Below are positions 24,737 through 33,632 of a DNA stretch of 44,658 nucleotides, piece by piece. Position 1 is the first letter of the stretch; every line of letters starts with the position of its first letter. The notes under the pieces are model-generated. The model saw only the letters and a program-made list of their open reading frames with translations, was not told the origin of the DNA and ran no database searches. A program made the position numbers and the translations under genes. Source of the stretch: Xanthobacteraceae bacterium (GTDB lineage Bacteria > Pseudomonadota > Alphaproteobacteria > Rhizobiales > Xanthobacteraceae); contig JAIESI010000135.1 of NCBI GenBank assembly GCA_019746135.1, forward strand, positions 1 through 44,658, read 5' to 3'.

Positions 24737-25372
24737 CTAGTTGGCCGCCACCAAAACCCAGCCGGCCTCGCGGGAGGAAAGACACTTGGAAAACGTCCAG
24801 ACGTCCACATGGGTGCATCGAGTCGGCGTCGGGGGCTGCCTGCCGGGGATGTATGTTGTTTCAAAGAATTCGCCGACGAAACGAACGGTGATCTCCGCTT
24901 CGTCTTTCAGGACGCGAATGTCCTGGGCCTCGGGTGGCTGGATGTGAAGCAGCGACAGCTCGGTGCGCTCGGGCGCGCACTCCCGGGTCATGACTTCCGA
25001 GACAAAGGCGTCGTAGACATCGTGCGACACCAGCGCCCGCAGGCTGTTGCAATCGCCGCTGGCGAACGCGGCGGTGATGGCCTCGTAGACCGACGTCGCG
25101 CCGTCCAGAAACGAGGCCAGCGTGAACGATGGATCCCGCTGCTCGATCTCGATCAGGACATCGGTCCAGCGATCCTCGCCGGCCACCGCCGGCGGCCGAT
25201 CCGGCGCAAGCGCATGGCGCACCGGACCTGATGCCCAGTTCCAGGCGGTGCGCGCCGTTTTCTTCCGTTGCTCCTCGTCGCGGAGATGGTTCATCGCACT
25301 GGTGATCTGCCAATAAACCCAGCCCAGCCACAGGATGGTGAGCAACACCGACATGTCTGAATCTTGCGACAT
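24737..25372 (-). CDS. Tim44-like domain protein, membrane-anchored
   Basis: A 211-residue protein with one N-terminal membrane anchor (SVLLTILWLGWVYWQIT) and a C-terminal Tim44/TimA-like domain (FLDGATSVYEAITAAFASGD, then VRFVGEFFETTYIPGR and a closing VDVWTFSKCLSSREAGWVLV). Such proteins are usual in alphaproteobacteria, next to the FxsA/secB/dnaQ region in many, and may take part in membrane protein handling. ATG 25354 could be the start instead of 25372. Convergence with nothing; the cyclo-ligase follows in the same direction. Confidence 0.88.
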   Translation of the reverse strand: MSQDSDMSVLLTILWLGWVYWQITSAMNHLRDEEQRKKTARTAWNWASGPVRHALAPDRPPAVAGEDRWTDVLIEIEQRDPSFTLASFLDGATSVYEAITAAFASGDCNSLRALVSHDVYDAFVSEVMTRECAPERTELSLLHIQPPEAQDIRVLKDEAEITVRFVGEFFETTYIPGRQPPTPTRCTHVDVWTFSKCLSSREAGWVLVAAN

Positions 25373-25430
25373 AGGCCCAAAATCCGCGCGTCATGTTCGC
25401 CGGCCGCATGCCGTTGCGCCGCTCGCGGCG

Positions 25431-25628
25431 CTAGCGGATGTAAGGCAGGCTCTCGAAAGAGTGGAACGGTGGGGGCGACGACAAGCTCCATTCCTGTGTT
25501 GTCGCGCCTTCGCCCCAGGGGTTGTTGCCCGCGACCCGCTTGCGGGCGAACGCGTCGATGACCGTCACAAAGAAGATCAGAAAGCCTGCCGCCGAGATGT
25601 AGGCGCCCACCGAGGACACGAAATTTGC
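25431..25628 (-). pseudogene. ctaD: 3' remnant of cytochrome c oxidase subunit I gene
   Basis: About 65 codons encode the C-terminus of COX1: [19 protein letters not shown] (last membrane helix) and the tail [20 protein letters not shown] followed by [11 protein letters not shown], which is unmistakable. In an intact gene this would be preceded by about 470 codons with eleven membrane helices and the haem/copper ligands. Here the similarity stops at about 25628, and a stop codon lies a few codons before it in the same frame. The other side of the break is a 5'-truncated amidohydrolase gene on the opposite strand. The remnant has no function. Confidence 0.9.
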
Positions 25629-26281
25629 CGATCACCCTCCATGCCTCGCCGAAGAATCTCGTGTTCGAGCTGGAAAAGCAGAGGTTGCTCGGACCGGACG
25701 TTCAGTTGGTCCACCCGATGTTCACGGTGGCGGAGGAGCGGGCCATCCTCGCGGCGCGCGGCACCAGCTTTGCCACTTCGCCGATCGGCGAAGTGGCCCG
25801 GCCGCCCGAAGGCGGTGTTGTTCAGCTCGCCGAGCTGCTTCAGGCGAAGGTGCCGGTCAGCCTTTCGATCGACGAGACCGTGGAGGGCAACGCCGACTAC
25901 TTCAACGTGATGCGGGTGCTGTTCAAGTACCACAGGCATCGCCTGGGCGCGACGGCGCCGGAGGTGACCGCCAAGCGTCTGGTCGAGCTCGCCACCACTG
26001 ACGGCGCCAAAGCGCTTGGGTTGTCCGATGTCACCGGATCGCTCACGCCCGGCAAGCGGGCAGACCTCATCACGGTTCGGACGACCGACCCGAACATCTT
26101 TCCTGCGAGCAACCCGTGGGACGCGCTGGTGCTCAGCGCCACGCCACAGAACATCGACCTCGTGGTGGCGGACGGCCGCATCATGCGGTCTGGCGGAAAG
26201 TTCACGTCGATCGATCAGGACCGGATCATGTCCGAGATCACGGAGTCCAACGCCCGGCTCGCGGCATTTGCGAGCCCATAA
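25622..26281 (+). pseudogene. 5'-truncated amidohydrolase (AtzA/TrzN/SsnA-like) gene
   Basis: The 218-codon frame holds only the C-terminal half of a metal-dependent amidohydrolase: [58 protein letters not shown], and the closing beta-sandwich GSLTPGKRADLITVRTTD and VVADGRIMRSGGKF. The N-terminal HxH metal motif and first half of the barrel are absent. The break coincides with the end of the COX1 remnant at about 25622-25628. The TTG at 25625 would be a start inside the barrel; such a protein should not be active. Confidence 0.85.
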
Positions 26282-26842
26282 GCACTGGGCTTTCGGCTGG
26301 ACTGCAAGTCGGCGACGATCGCGAGGATGTCTTCCTTGAAGCGTGTATGCATTCTCACGGTGGAAGATTTCGATTTTGGCGATCTCTGCAAGCAAATGAA
26401 TTCGTTTGAGATTTAAACGCAAGAAAATTGCACTAATCTCTGGCAGCGGGCGGAGCGCAAATCAGTGAGATCGGCCTCTTCGCAACTCGCGAGTACGCCA
26501 AAAATGGGTAGCTCGCAATCGCCGATTGACGAGTCGTAAAACTGTCGCAAAGCAGCCCGAGCAGGAGAGAGGCCAAATGGCAGTTGGCGCAGTGCGCGCG
26601 GATCGCTCGCCGCATTTCGCGAACGCCGTTTTCTTCCAGAACCGCGAGTACGAGCTCGGGTGACTAAAGCAGGATGCGTTTAGGTTGAGTCGCACACCCT
26701 CGATTGTCATGCCCCGCGAAGGCGGGGCATCCAACTGGATCGCCCGCCTGCGCGGGCGATGACAGCGGAGGGGACGGATCGACCAAAAATCATCATGCTC
26801 TAAACCCCAAAATGCGACGTGCCGGAGAAGGGGAAAAGAGCA
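26282..26842. other. noncoding stretch with extragenic palindromes
   Basis: No convincing gene in 561 bp. It is more AT-rich than its surroundings around 26370-26440 (for example ATTTAAACGCAAGAAAATTG), ends with two strong hairpins (26709-26760) and may contain the promoter of the flippase-kinase gene. The only frames are short, on the minus strand, and of unlikely composition. Confidence 0.6.
26709..26760. repeat. two adjacent extragenic hairpins
   Basis: ATGCCCCGC-4 nt-GCGGGGCAT (26709-26730) and ATCGCCCGC-4 nt-GCGGGCGAT (26739-26760) are two perfect 9 bp stems with 8 nt between them. The motif family (GTCATGCCCCGCGAAGGCGG) is common between genes in Bradyrhizobium-like genomes. Confidence 0.75.
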
Positions 26843-29260
26843 TTGGACCAATCGACGGATTTGCTGCGCATGCACAAACTGTCGACCGGATCCCTCAACG
26901 CGGGCGCAACTCGCGGAGAGCGGGGACGGCTGCGGACCAATCTCCTGCAGACCGCTTGCGGAGCGCACGCGTTGGGAGTGGGAGATCAGCTCGTCGTCAG
27001 CGGTTCAAGTTTTCTAACGACGGTCTTGGTCGGCCGCGCGACCTCTGCGAGTGAACTGGGCGTTTATGCGCTTGGTGTCTCGCTGCTGATCGCGCTGGTG
27101 AACATCCACGAGGCGCTAATTTCGCTGCCATACATGGTCCAGCGTGACCGGCCTTTGGGAACGCTGGCTGAACATGCAGGCAATTCGTTGATACTGAGCA
27201 GCCTGCTGTCGGCGCTGGCCATGGCCACACTGACTGCGGCGGCTTTGGCGATGTCGGTGCTTCAAGTAAGACCGGAACTGATCGCGATGACCTGGGCGGT
27301 AGCTGCAGTGGCGCCGCTCGCATTGCTGCGCGAATTCAGTCGTCGGTTTGCCTTCGCACACCTGCAAGTGCGCAAGGCCCTGATCCTGGATATCGGGGTG
27401 GCGGCGGTGCAGCTTGGCACGCTCGGCATGCTGGCACATGGCGGGCGGCTGTCCGCCACCATGGCGCTGGGCGCGATTGGCGTTGCGTGCGGCCTGTCCG
27501 GCGCCGCGTGGCTCTACCGCGAGCGGCGGACTTTTGCAGTGCGCGCGGACCGGCTGCCGGAAACGGCGCGGAGGAAGTGGGGCTTGGGGAAATGGCTTTT
27601 CGCCAACCACGCGATCACGGCGCTTCAAGTCCAGATCACCTACTGGTTGCTGTTATGGATGGTCGGGACGACGGCCACAGGCATCTACGCCGCGTGCATG
27701 AGCGTCACGCTTCTTGCAAATCCTTTCATTCAGGGGCTCAACAATATCCTGTGCGCGAAAGCTGCCGTGGCGTTCTCCGAGGGCGGTGAAGCGAGGCTGC
27801 GGCGCGAGATTCTTCAGCAATCGCTGCTGCTCGGGATGGCGATGGTCCCGTTCTGTCTCTTGGTCCCGGCGGCCGGCGAAGACATCATGCAGTTGCTGTA
27901 TCCCGGCCGAGACTACGCGGGACATGGTCAGATCGTCATGGTGTTGGCGCTTGAGGCCTTGTTGATCGCCATCGGCATGCCGCTCGTCACCGCGCTGGCG
28001 GTCATGGAGTGCGCCCGGGCGAACTTCTGGATCGGCCTGATTGGGGCCGTCATCACCGCGATTCTCGTCGCTCTGCTGGTGTTTCAGTGGGGTCTGCTGG
28101 GGGCCGCTTACGGAGTCCTGGCGGGCAGTTTGGTCCGGCTGGCGGCACGGTGGAGCGTGTTCCTGACGCTCGCGCGCAGAGCGGATCAAACGACGGCTTG
28201 CGCATCTCGAGTGGCGGCGGTGACCCGGGTGCTGCAGCAACTCACCCGGACTGACGATTCCGAAGACTGGACCATTACCGAGCTCGACGAAGGAAGCGAG
28301 GCCCATGTGTATGCGATTCATTCATCCGGGCGACAGCCGGATCGGCGCGCGCAACCGGGATTCATAGTCAAATTGTACAAGCAAGAGGCCGCGCTCGATA
28401 TCGCCAGGCTGCGCGGACGATGCGACGCGATGTTGCTTCTACGTGCGGTTCTGGATGGCCGCGTCGTGCACGGATGGAAGACGTTCGTTGCGACGCCTCT
28501 GTACGTATCGGAATCGCCACTGGCTCTGGTAACGACCATCGTTCCAGGCCAAAAGCTCCACACGTGTCTGGAAGGTTCCAATGATTTTACCAAGGACGTG
28601 CTGAACTCCGCATCATACGCGATCGCGGGCGCAATGGCGAAATGTTGGTCGAACGGGCAATCTCACGGTGATCTGACTTTCGAAAATATCCTTTGCGACG
28701 TCCGAGCCAGGCATCTGGCGTTCATCGACGTGGGCGCGCAGGGCAACTGCTGCGACTGCTGCTACGTCCGAGCCAGACCTATAGACGCGGGCGAGGGGAC
28801 GAATTGCTCATCTTGTACCAAGCACGGACATCCGGCGGTACATGAATTGGCGCATGTTCTGGACGACCTTAGCATGACCGTGAAGAGCGGCATTGCAGAT
28901 GCTGCCCGCTTCCGCAAACAAGCATTTGCCGAGAGCCTCTTGCGAGCAGTCCTGCAGACGATTGGTCCAATAGAGGAGAAGAGGCGGCTGCTCGACGAGC
29001 TTCATGGTTGCGCGCGGCTGCATGTAAAGGCAGTCGCGCGGACCATGTATCCGCGCGGACGATGGCGTCGGCTCACGAGGCGGAGTTGGCAGGCGGTCAA
29101 AATATGGTCCGCCTTTCGTACCATCGACGCGATTATCGGCCGAATGAGGATTGAGCTGGATCTGGATGTCCGGTCCAACGACAAAGAGGTGATCACGACC
29201 CTGCAAGACGGTCGAGGTCGTCCCTCCGCGCCGGAGGGACATCAGCCTATGCCGCAGTAA
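26843..29260 (+). CDS. polysaccharide flippase fused to a kinase-like domain with a cysteine-rich insert
   Basis: About 805 residues. Residues ~40-450 form a multi-helix membrane domain of the Wzx/MATE-like flippase type (LGVYALGVSLLIALVNIHEA, later TTATGIYAACMSVTLLANPF and AAYGVLAGSLVRLAARW), expected to flip lipid-linked saccharides across the inner membrane. Residues ~480-740 are a soluble kinase-like domain: FIVKLYKQEA (possible ATP lysine), catalytic loop HGDLTFENIL (His608, Asp610, Asn615) and metal Asp629 in FIDVG. Right after this come Cys636, 637, 639, 640, 655 and 658 plus His661 and His663, a likely metal-binding insert. Start: TTG 26843 with AAGGGG 9 nt upstream; GTG 26819 and ATG 26870 are alternatives. 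The next gene shares the kinase-like theme. No other polysaccharide genes are adjacent. Confidence 0.85.
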   Translation: MDQSTDLLRMHKLSTGSLNAGATRGERGRLRTNLLQTACGAHALGVGDQLVVSGSSFLTTVLVGRATSASELGVYALGVSLLIALVNIHEALISLPYMVQRDRPLGTLAEHAGNSLILSSLLSALAMATLTAAALAMSVLQVRPELIAMTWAVAAVAPLALLREFSRRFAFAHLQVRKALILDIGVAAVQLGTLGMLAHGGRLSATMALGAIGVACGLSGAAWLYRERRTFAVRADRLPETARRKWGLGKWLFANHAITALQVQITYWLLLWMVGTTATGIYAACMSVTLLANPFIQGLNNILCAKAAVAFSEGGEARLRREILQQSLLLGMAMVPFCLLVPAAGEDIMQLLYPGRDYAGHGQIVMVLALEALLIAIGMPLVTALAVMECARANFWIGLIGAVITAILVALLVFQWGLLGAAYGVLAGSLVRLAARWSVFLTLARRADQTTACASRVAAVTRVLQQLTRTDDSEDWTITELDEGSEAHVYAIHSSGRQPDRRAQPGFIVKLYKQEAALDIARLRGRCDAMLLLRAVLDGRVVHGWKTFVATPLYVSESPLALVTTIVPGQKLHTCLEGSNDFTKDVLNSASYAIAGAMAKCWSNGQSHGDLTFENILCDVRARHLAFIDVGAQGNCCDCCYVRARPIDAGEGTNCSSCTKHGHPAVHELAHVLDDLSMTVKSGIADAARFRKQAFAESLLRAVLQTIGPIEEKRRLLDELHGCARLHVKAVARTMYPRGRWRRLTRRSWQAVKIWSAFRTIDAIIGRMRIELDLDVRSNDKEVITTLQDGRGRPSAPEGHQPMPQ

Positions 29261-29403
29261 CGCACGGAAGCATGGTTCGCGAGACGCGGTGAGGCGCTGC
29301 GCTCGGCCAGATCAGAGAGACGCGCCGTCGATGGCCGTGCGCCGCGACATCGAATGTCTGGCGCGTTCACTGGACGGTCATGATCTCTTCGGGAGGAACG
29401 ACG

Positions 29404-32325
29404 TTGAAGCCCGCAACAGCCGCGCCCGCCGCTCAAGGCTCTGTGCAGCAGGAGCTGCTGCCGGCCGAACGCGATTTCTATTCCGCCTACGAGTGGTGCC
29501 TTGATCCGCATCTGACGATACGCGAGACGGTCGACCGCCTTCGCGATGAGATTGATCGGCTGGAGATCGTGCAGGACGGCTGGCAGACCCTCGAGGTGGC
29601 AACGAATGTATTTCTGCTCTCCTGCGCGGTGCTGAACGATGTTGACGAATATCTGCGTGGACCGGCCCTGGCGATGCCGAAGCGGTTGGCGGCAACGGCT
29701 ATTGGTCGCGGCATGAGGTGGACGGCAGATAGCATTGCCGGCGTGCCTGCGAACCTCCGGTGGCGACATCGGGCACGGGTGCGGCGCTGGAGGGAGCAGT
29801 GGCAGGCCGGCCTGGATGAATTTCTGGCGATCGTCGCTGCGGAGACCTCCGATGCAGCCCTCTTCGCGGAGCCCGGCCGAAAGCTTGCAAACTTGCTGCG
29901 GCGGCCGCTGCCTCTTGACTTGCAGGCCAAACGGAGTCGCCTGCCATCTGCATTCAGGCGGCTCGATTTGACGCATTTCGACGTTCTGGCTCTTGGACGG
30001 CGGTTTGCGCAGCGTTTCCCTGATCGTTTGCAGCCAATTCTGCTACTGGGGCTTCGCACCGCTGGGACGTATTTTGTCGCGTTGCTGCGGGCCTTTCTCA
30101 AAGCTGAAGGCTATCAGCGGGTGTCCTCGCTGACCGTGCAGGTGAACAAAGGCCTGGGACGGCGCGAACGCAGCGAGTTGAGAGGGTACGCCGAGCGAGA
30201 CTACGCCTGTGTGATCGTGGATGAGCCGCCGAGCACCGGCGAAACGCTCGTTCTTGCGTTTGACCTCGCTCGCACCGCGGGGGTCGACCTCGGGAAGGTG
30301 GCAGTCCTCTTCCCCGTGCACGCGGCAGGGCAGTATCGGTTCAAGCATTTTTCCGATCGGGCTGTCGTGACACTGGAGCCCGAGCAATGGCGCAAACGTC
30401 AACTGCTCCACCCACGCAACGTGGAGCGCCGATTGATGGAGTACTTCCGGAAGCACCGCCCCGCTCGAATATCGGTCATCGATAGCCGCGGCGTGGATGC
30501 GCTCAATGTTCGCCTGGAGGATAGCTCGCGCAGAGACCGAGGCGCTCGCCTCAAGCGAATCTTCGAGGTCCAGTTGCAGACGTCCGAAGGGTTGACGGAA
30601 ACCCGCTACATCCTGGCCAAGAGCGTTGGATGGGGGTGGCTGGGTTATCACGCCTTTCTCGCAGGATCCCGTCTCTCGGACTTCGTGCCGCCGATCCTCG
30701 GGTTGCGCGACGGCATTCTTTACATGGAATGGATCCCGCAGGATTCTCCTGTCGAAGGCGGCCGCTTGGGGCGTGATGCATGGATCGAGACGGCCGCCTC
30801 CTACGTCGCGGCAAGGGTCCGCTCGTTGAATCTGTCGACAACGCGCGCCCCGCCCAAGAGCCTTCGATCATACGAAAACGGCCGTCGGCTGCTGATGAGG
30901 GTGCTCAGCAAGGCTTACGGACGGTTCGGGGCTGATCTCCTGATGCGATCGCGCCTTCGGCAGCAGATGGGCCGGCATCCTTGCCCGTTTCCCACGCTCA
31001 TTGATGGCAACATGAGCCGCGCCGAATGGGTTCTTGGGACATGCGGATTGCTGAAAACTGACTACGAACATCATGGCATGGGCAAGAGCGAGCTCAATGT
31101 CATGGATCCCGCCTGCGACCTTGCGGGGGCCATCCTCGCTTTGGCGCTCGATCCCGAAGAAGAGAGCGGGCTGGTCCAGCGATACGTCGAAGAATCAGGA
31201 GATGCCGACGTTGACCAGCGCCTGTTTATGAACAAGTTGCTCGCCGGGCTCTGGACGATGTTTTCGGTCCAAGAACGTCTGTTCGACGGACCGCAGACGC
31301 CAGGCCGGCAGCAGGAGCTGCATCGCCAATTCGTCGACGCGTGGAACTTTCTCACCGTCCATACGGCTCGGTTCTGCGGCGGTTATTGCCGACCTCCGCA
31401 AGGGCCAAGATGGAGTTCGCCTCTCGTCGCACTCGATATCGATGGCGTTCTGGATCGCCGGCTGTTTGGATTTCCTTGCACCACGGCCGCCGGGATCGAG
31501 GCGCTTTCGCTGCTAGCCCACCATGGATTTTCCGTGGCGCTGAACACAGCTCGGTCGGTCGCTGAAGTGAAGGACTATTGCCAGGCGTATGGCCTCGCTG
31601 GAGGGGTGGCGGAGAACGGCAGCTATCTGTGGGACGCCGTAGCCCAGCACGGGAGAGCCTTGATCAGCTCCGAAGCAATGCGTCAACTCGACGAACTGAA
31701 ACAACGCCTGCTGCAGCTTCCGGGCGTATTCCTGGACGATCGGCATCAATATTCCATTCGGGCCTTCACGTATGCGGATAGGGACGGCAGCTTGCTGCCC
31801 CGCTTGGCAAAGTACCTTGACGCGTCCAATCCGTGGTTGCCTGCCCCACTCCCGCTGTCGACGCTCGTCATGGGTCATTTGATGACGAGCTTGCGGGTCG
31901 ATCAACTGTCTTTCCACCGCACGACGATCGATACGACGATCGTGGCCAAGGACATCAACAAGGGCACCGGCCTGTTGGCACTGCGCGACTGGGCCTTGGG
32001 CCCCGAAGCCGAGACAATCGCTGTCGGCGACTCGGGCGCTGACCTGCCGATGTTTCGTGTCGCCACGCGCAGTTTTGCGCCGGCGCATATCGATTGCGCC
32101 AACGAAGCCCGACTGGCGGGCTGCCGAATTTCGCCGTACGCTTGCCAGCGAGGGCTGCTGGCTATTGCGCGCGAGATCGTTCGTTCGAGCGGCCAACCAG
32201 ACACGTATACCCACAATACGGCGACCGGATCTGGCCCCGAGCTTTTGTTCTTGGAGTTGTTGCGAGCCGCGGATCAGACATGGTTCAAGAGCTTGATCGG
32301 CGCTCTGTTCGATCGTGTTATCTGA
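29404..32325 (+). CDS. multidomain protein: helical region, phosphoribosyltransferase-like, kinase-like and HAD phosphatase domains
   Basis: About 973 residues, soluble. Residues 1-190: helical, unrecognised. Residues ~195-335: phosphoribosyltransferase fold with the PRPP loop VIVDEPPSTGETL (270-282). Residues ~355-640: kinase/phosphotransferase-like, with TRYILAKSVGWGWLGYHAFL, YMEWIPQD as hinge, LIDGNMSRAEWV (Asp534, Asn536) in place of the HGD loop, and Asp568 in VMDPACDLAGA. Residues ~670-930: HAD hydrolase of the Cof/sucrose-phosphatase type, DxD motif Asp678/Asp680 (ALDIDGVLD), NTARSVAE, lysine in VAKDINKGTG, and GDSGADLPMF (Asp876, Asp880). Start: TTG 29404 with GGGAGGA (29391-29397) 6 nt upstream; ATG 29380 lacks a ribosome site. 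It follows the flippase-kinase gene by about 140 bp and probably works with it on a phosphoribosyl- or sugar-phosphate compound (inference). Confidence 0.85.
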   Translation: MKPATAAPAAQGSVQQELLPAERDFYSAYEWCLDPHLTIRETVDRLRDEIDRLEIVQDGWQTLEVATNVFLLSCAVLNDVDEYLRGPALAMPKRLAATAIGRGMRWTADSIAGVPANLRWRHRARVRRWREQWQAGLDEFLAIVAAETSDAALFAEPGRKLANLLRRPLPLDLQAKRSRLPSAFRRLDLTHFDVLALGRRFAQRFPDRLQPILLLGLRTAGTYFVALLRAFLKAEGYQRVSSLTVQVNKGLGRRERSELRGYAERDYACVIVDEPPSTGETLVLAFDLARTAGVDLGKVAVLFPVHAAGQYRFKHFSDRAVVTLEPEQWRKRQLLHPRNVERRLMEYFRKHRPARISVIDSRGVDALNVRLEDSSRRDRGARLKRIFEVQLQTSEGLTETRYILAKSVGWGWLGYHAFLAGSRLSDFVPPILGLRDGILYMEWIPQDSPVEGGRLGRDAWIETAASYVAARVRSLNLSTTRAPPKSLRSYENGRRLLMRVLSKAYGRFGADLLMRSRLRQQMGRHPCPFPTLIDGNMSRAEWVLGTCGLLKTDYEHHGMGKSELNVMDPACDLAGAILALALDPEEESGLVQRYVEESGDADVDQRLFMNKLLAGLWTMFSVQERLFDGPQTPGRQQELHRQFVDAWNFLTVHTARFCGGYCRPPQGPRWSSPLVALDIDGVLDRRLFGFPCTTAAGIEALSLLAHHGFSVALNTARSVAEVKDYCQAYGLAGGVAENGSYLWDAVAQHGRALISSEAMRQLDELKQRLLQLPGVFLDDRHQYSIRAFTYADRDGSLLPRLAKYLDASNPWLPAPLPLSTLVMGHLMTSLRVDQLSFHRTTIDTTIVAKDINKGTGLLALRDWALGPEAETIAVGDSGADLPMFRVATRSFAPAHIDCANEARLAGCRISPYACQRGLLAIAREIVRSSGQPDTYTHNTATGSGPELLFLELLRAADQTWFKSLIGALFDRVI

Positions 32326-32507
32326 AGAGGTTCATCCGCCAGCGTCGCCCGGCGGCGATCCGAGTTGGTAATTTCAAGCACGTACGTGTTCTCAGTTTTA
32401 TTATGACCGGCGCCCCATTTTCTTTAGCTGACTGCTGAAGAACTACACAAGCGGCGGGCGATAGAGTCGGCTTCGTCCCGTTCGTCCCGTTGGGCCGACC
32501 ATAGCGC

Positions 32508-33515
32508 TCAGTCGCCTTTGATATTCGCCGTGCGGATGACGTCGCCCCACTTGGCGATCTCCGCGCGTTGAAACGTAGCGAATTGTTCGGGAGTGCTGCC
32601 GACCAGATCGAGTCCGAGCGTCTTTGCACGCTCGGCCACGTCGGGCTGCTGCAACGCGCGGGCCACCTCCCGCTGCAAAATGGAAATGACCGGCGCAGGT
32701 GTGCCGGCACGCACCACCATGCCGTACCAGTTCACCACCTCGAATTTGGGCAATGTCTCGTTGGCCACCGGCACATTGGGCAGCGCCGCCATCCGCTTCG
32801 GTCCGGTCGTCGCGATGGCGCGGAGCCGGCCGGCCTCGATGTGCGGCTGGGCGATGGCGAGCGCGTCGAACACGAAATTCACCTGACCGCTGATGAGATC
32901 CGTGAACGCCGGTGCACTGCCGCGATACGGCACGTGGCGCGCCTTGACGCCGGCCTGGAGGTTCAGGAGTTCACCCGAGAGGTGCGGCAGTCCGCCGTTG
33001 CCGCTCGAGCCGAACAGCATGTCGTTCGGCTTGGCTTTGGCGAGATCGATCAGCTCCTTCAGCGAATTGGCCTGCACCGACGGGTTGACCACGAGCACGA
33101 AGCCGAGCGAGGCGACATGCGACAGGGGCGCAAATTCGCGCTCCATGTCCATGCCCGGCTTGCCCGCATACAGCACCGGGTTGACCGCGAGGTTACCGGT
33201 CGTCCCGAACAGGACGGTGTGGCCGTCGGCATCGGCCTGCAGCACGCCTTGTGTGGCGATCAGGCCGTTGGCGCCGGGCCGGTTCTCGACCACGACCGGC
33301 TGGCCGAGCCGCTCCGACATCTTGGGGCCGATGAGCCGCGCCAGAATGTCGATGCCTCCGCCCGCCGGAAAGCCGATCACGATGCGGATCGGGCGCGACG
33401 GAAAGCCGGGCTGTGCGATGGCGGGAGCGGCCAGGAGCGGGGCCGCCACGGCACCCGAGACGGCGCCCAAGGCGGCACCCAGGACAAAAGAGCGTCGCGT
33501 CGTCGAACCAGCCAT
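32508..33515 (-). CDS. Bug (TctC-like) solute-binding protein, Tat-type signal
   Basis: A 335-residue TTT receptor. The N-terminus contains a twin-arginine-like signal (TTRRSFVLGAALGAVSGAVA, cleavage near AIAQPGFPS), followed by FPSRPIRIVIGFPAGGGID, the ligand loop, then PVVVENRPGANG, FGSSGNGGLPHLSGEL, VPYRGSAPAFTD. ATG 33515 has GGAGA 8 nt upstream; the frame is open to 33578. It is divergent from the Asp-box protein operon, with a palindrome between them (33573-33589). No TctAB partner. Confidence 0.94.
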   Translation of the reverse strand: MAGSTTRRSFVLGAALGAVSGAVAAPLLAAPAIAQPGFPSRPIRIVIGFPAGGGIDILARLIGPKMSERLGQPVVVENRPGANGLIATQGVLQADADGHTVLFGTTGNLAVNPVLYAGKPGMDMEREFAPLSHVASLGFVLVVNPSVQANSLKELIDLAKAKPNDMLFGSSGNGGLPHLSGELLNLQAGVKARHVPYRGSAPAFTDLISGQVNFVFDALAIAQPHIEAGRLRAIATTGPKRMAALPNVPVANETLPKFEVVNWYGMVVRAGTPAPVISILQREVARALQQPDVAERAKTLGLDLVGSTPEQFATFQRAEIAKWGDVIRTANIKGD

Positions 33516-33572
33516 GGCGTTTTTCTCCGGTGGTGCTTGCCTAAGATGGTCGGCAGAGGCATCATTAAAATA

Positions 33573-33589
33573 TCCCAAATCATGGGATT
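33573..33589. promoter_or_regulatory. operator-like palindrome ATCCCA-N5-TGGGAT
   Basis: A perfect 6+6 bp inverted repeat with a 5 nt spacer in the 117 bp gap between the divergent Bug gene and the Asp-box operon. Its geometry (6-N5-6) equals that of the four IclR-linked palindromes in the left part of the window, but the half-site differs. The IclR protein at 36483 is a candidate binder. Confidence 0.5.
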
Positions 33590-33632
33590 ATTGACTGCGG
33601 CCGGTCAAGTCGCACGCACGAGGAGGGACAAG

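Noticed and set aside
26433..26615. Possible c-type haem motif (CANCH) in a minus-strand frame
   Set aside because: A single CxxCH in a 60-codon frame without any cytochrome context, signal peptide or methionine ligand; probably chance in noncoding DNA.
32379..32388. 10 bp palindrome CACGTACGTG after the PRTase-HAD gene
   Set aside because: Single copy, no promoter next to it, short enough to arise by chance.
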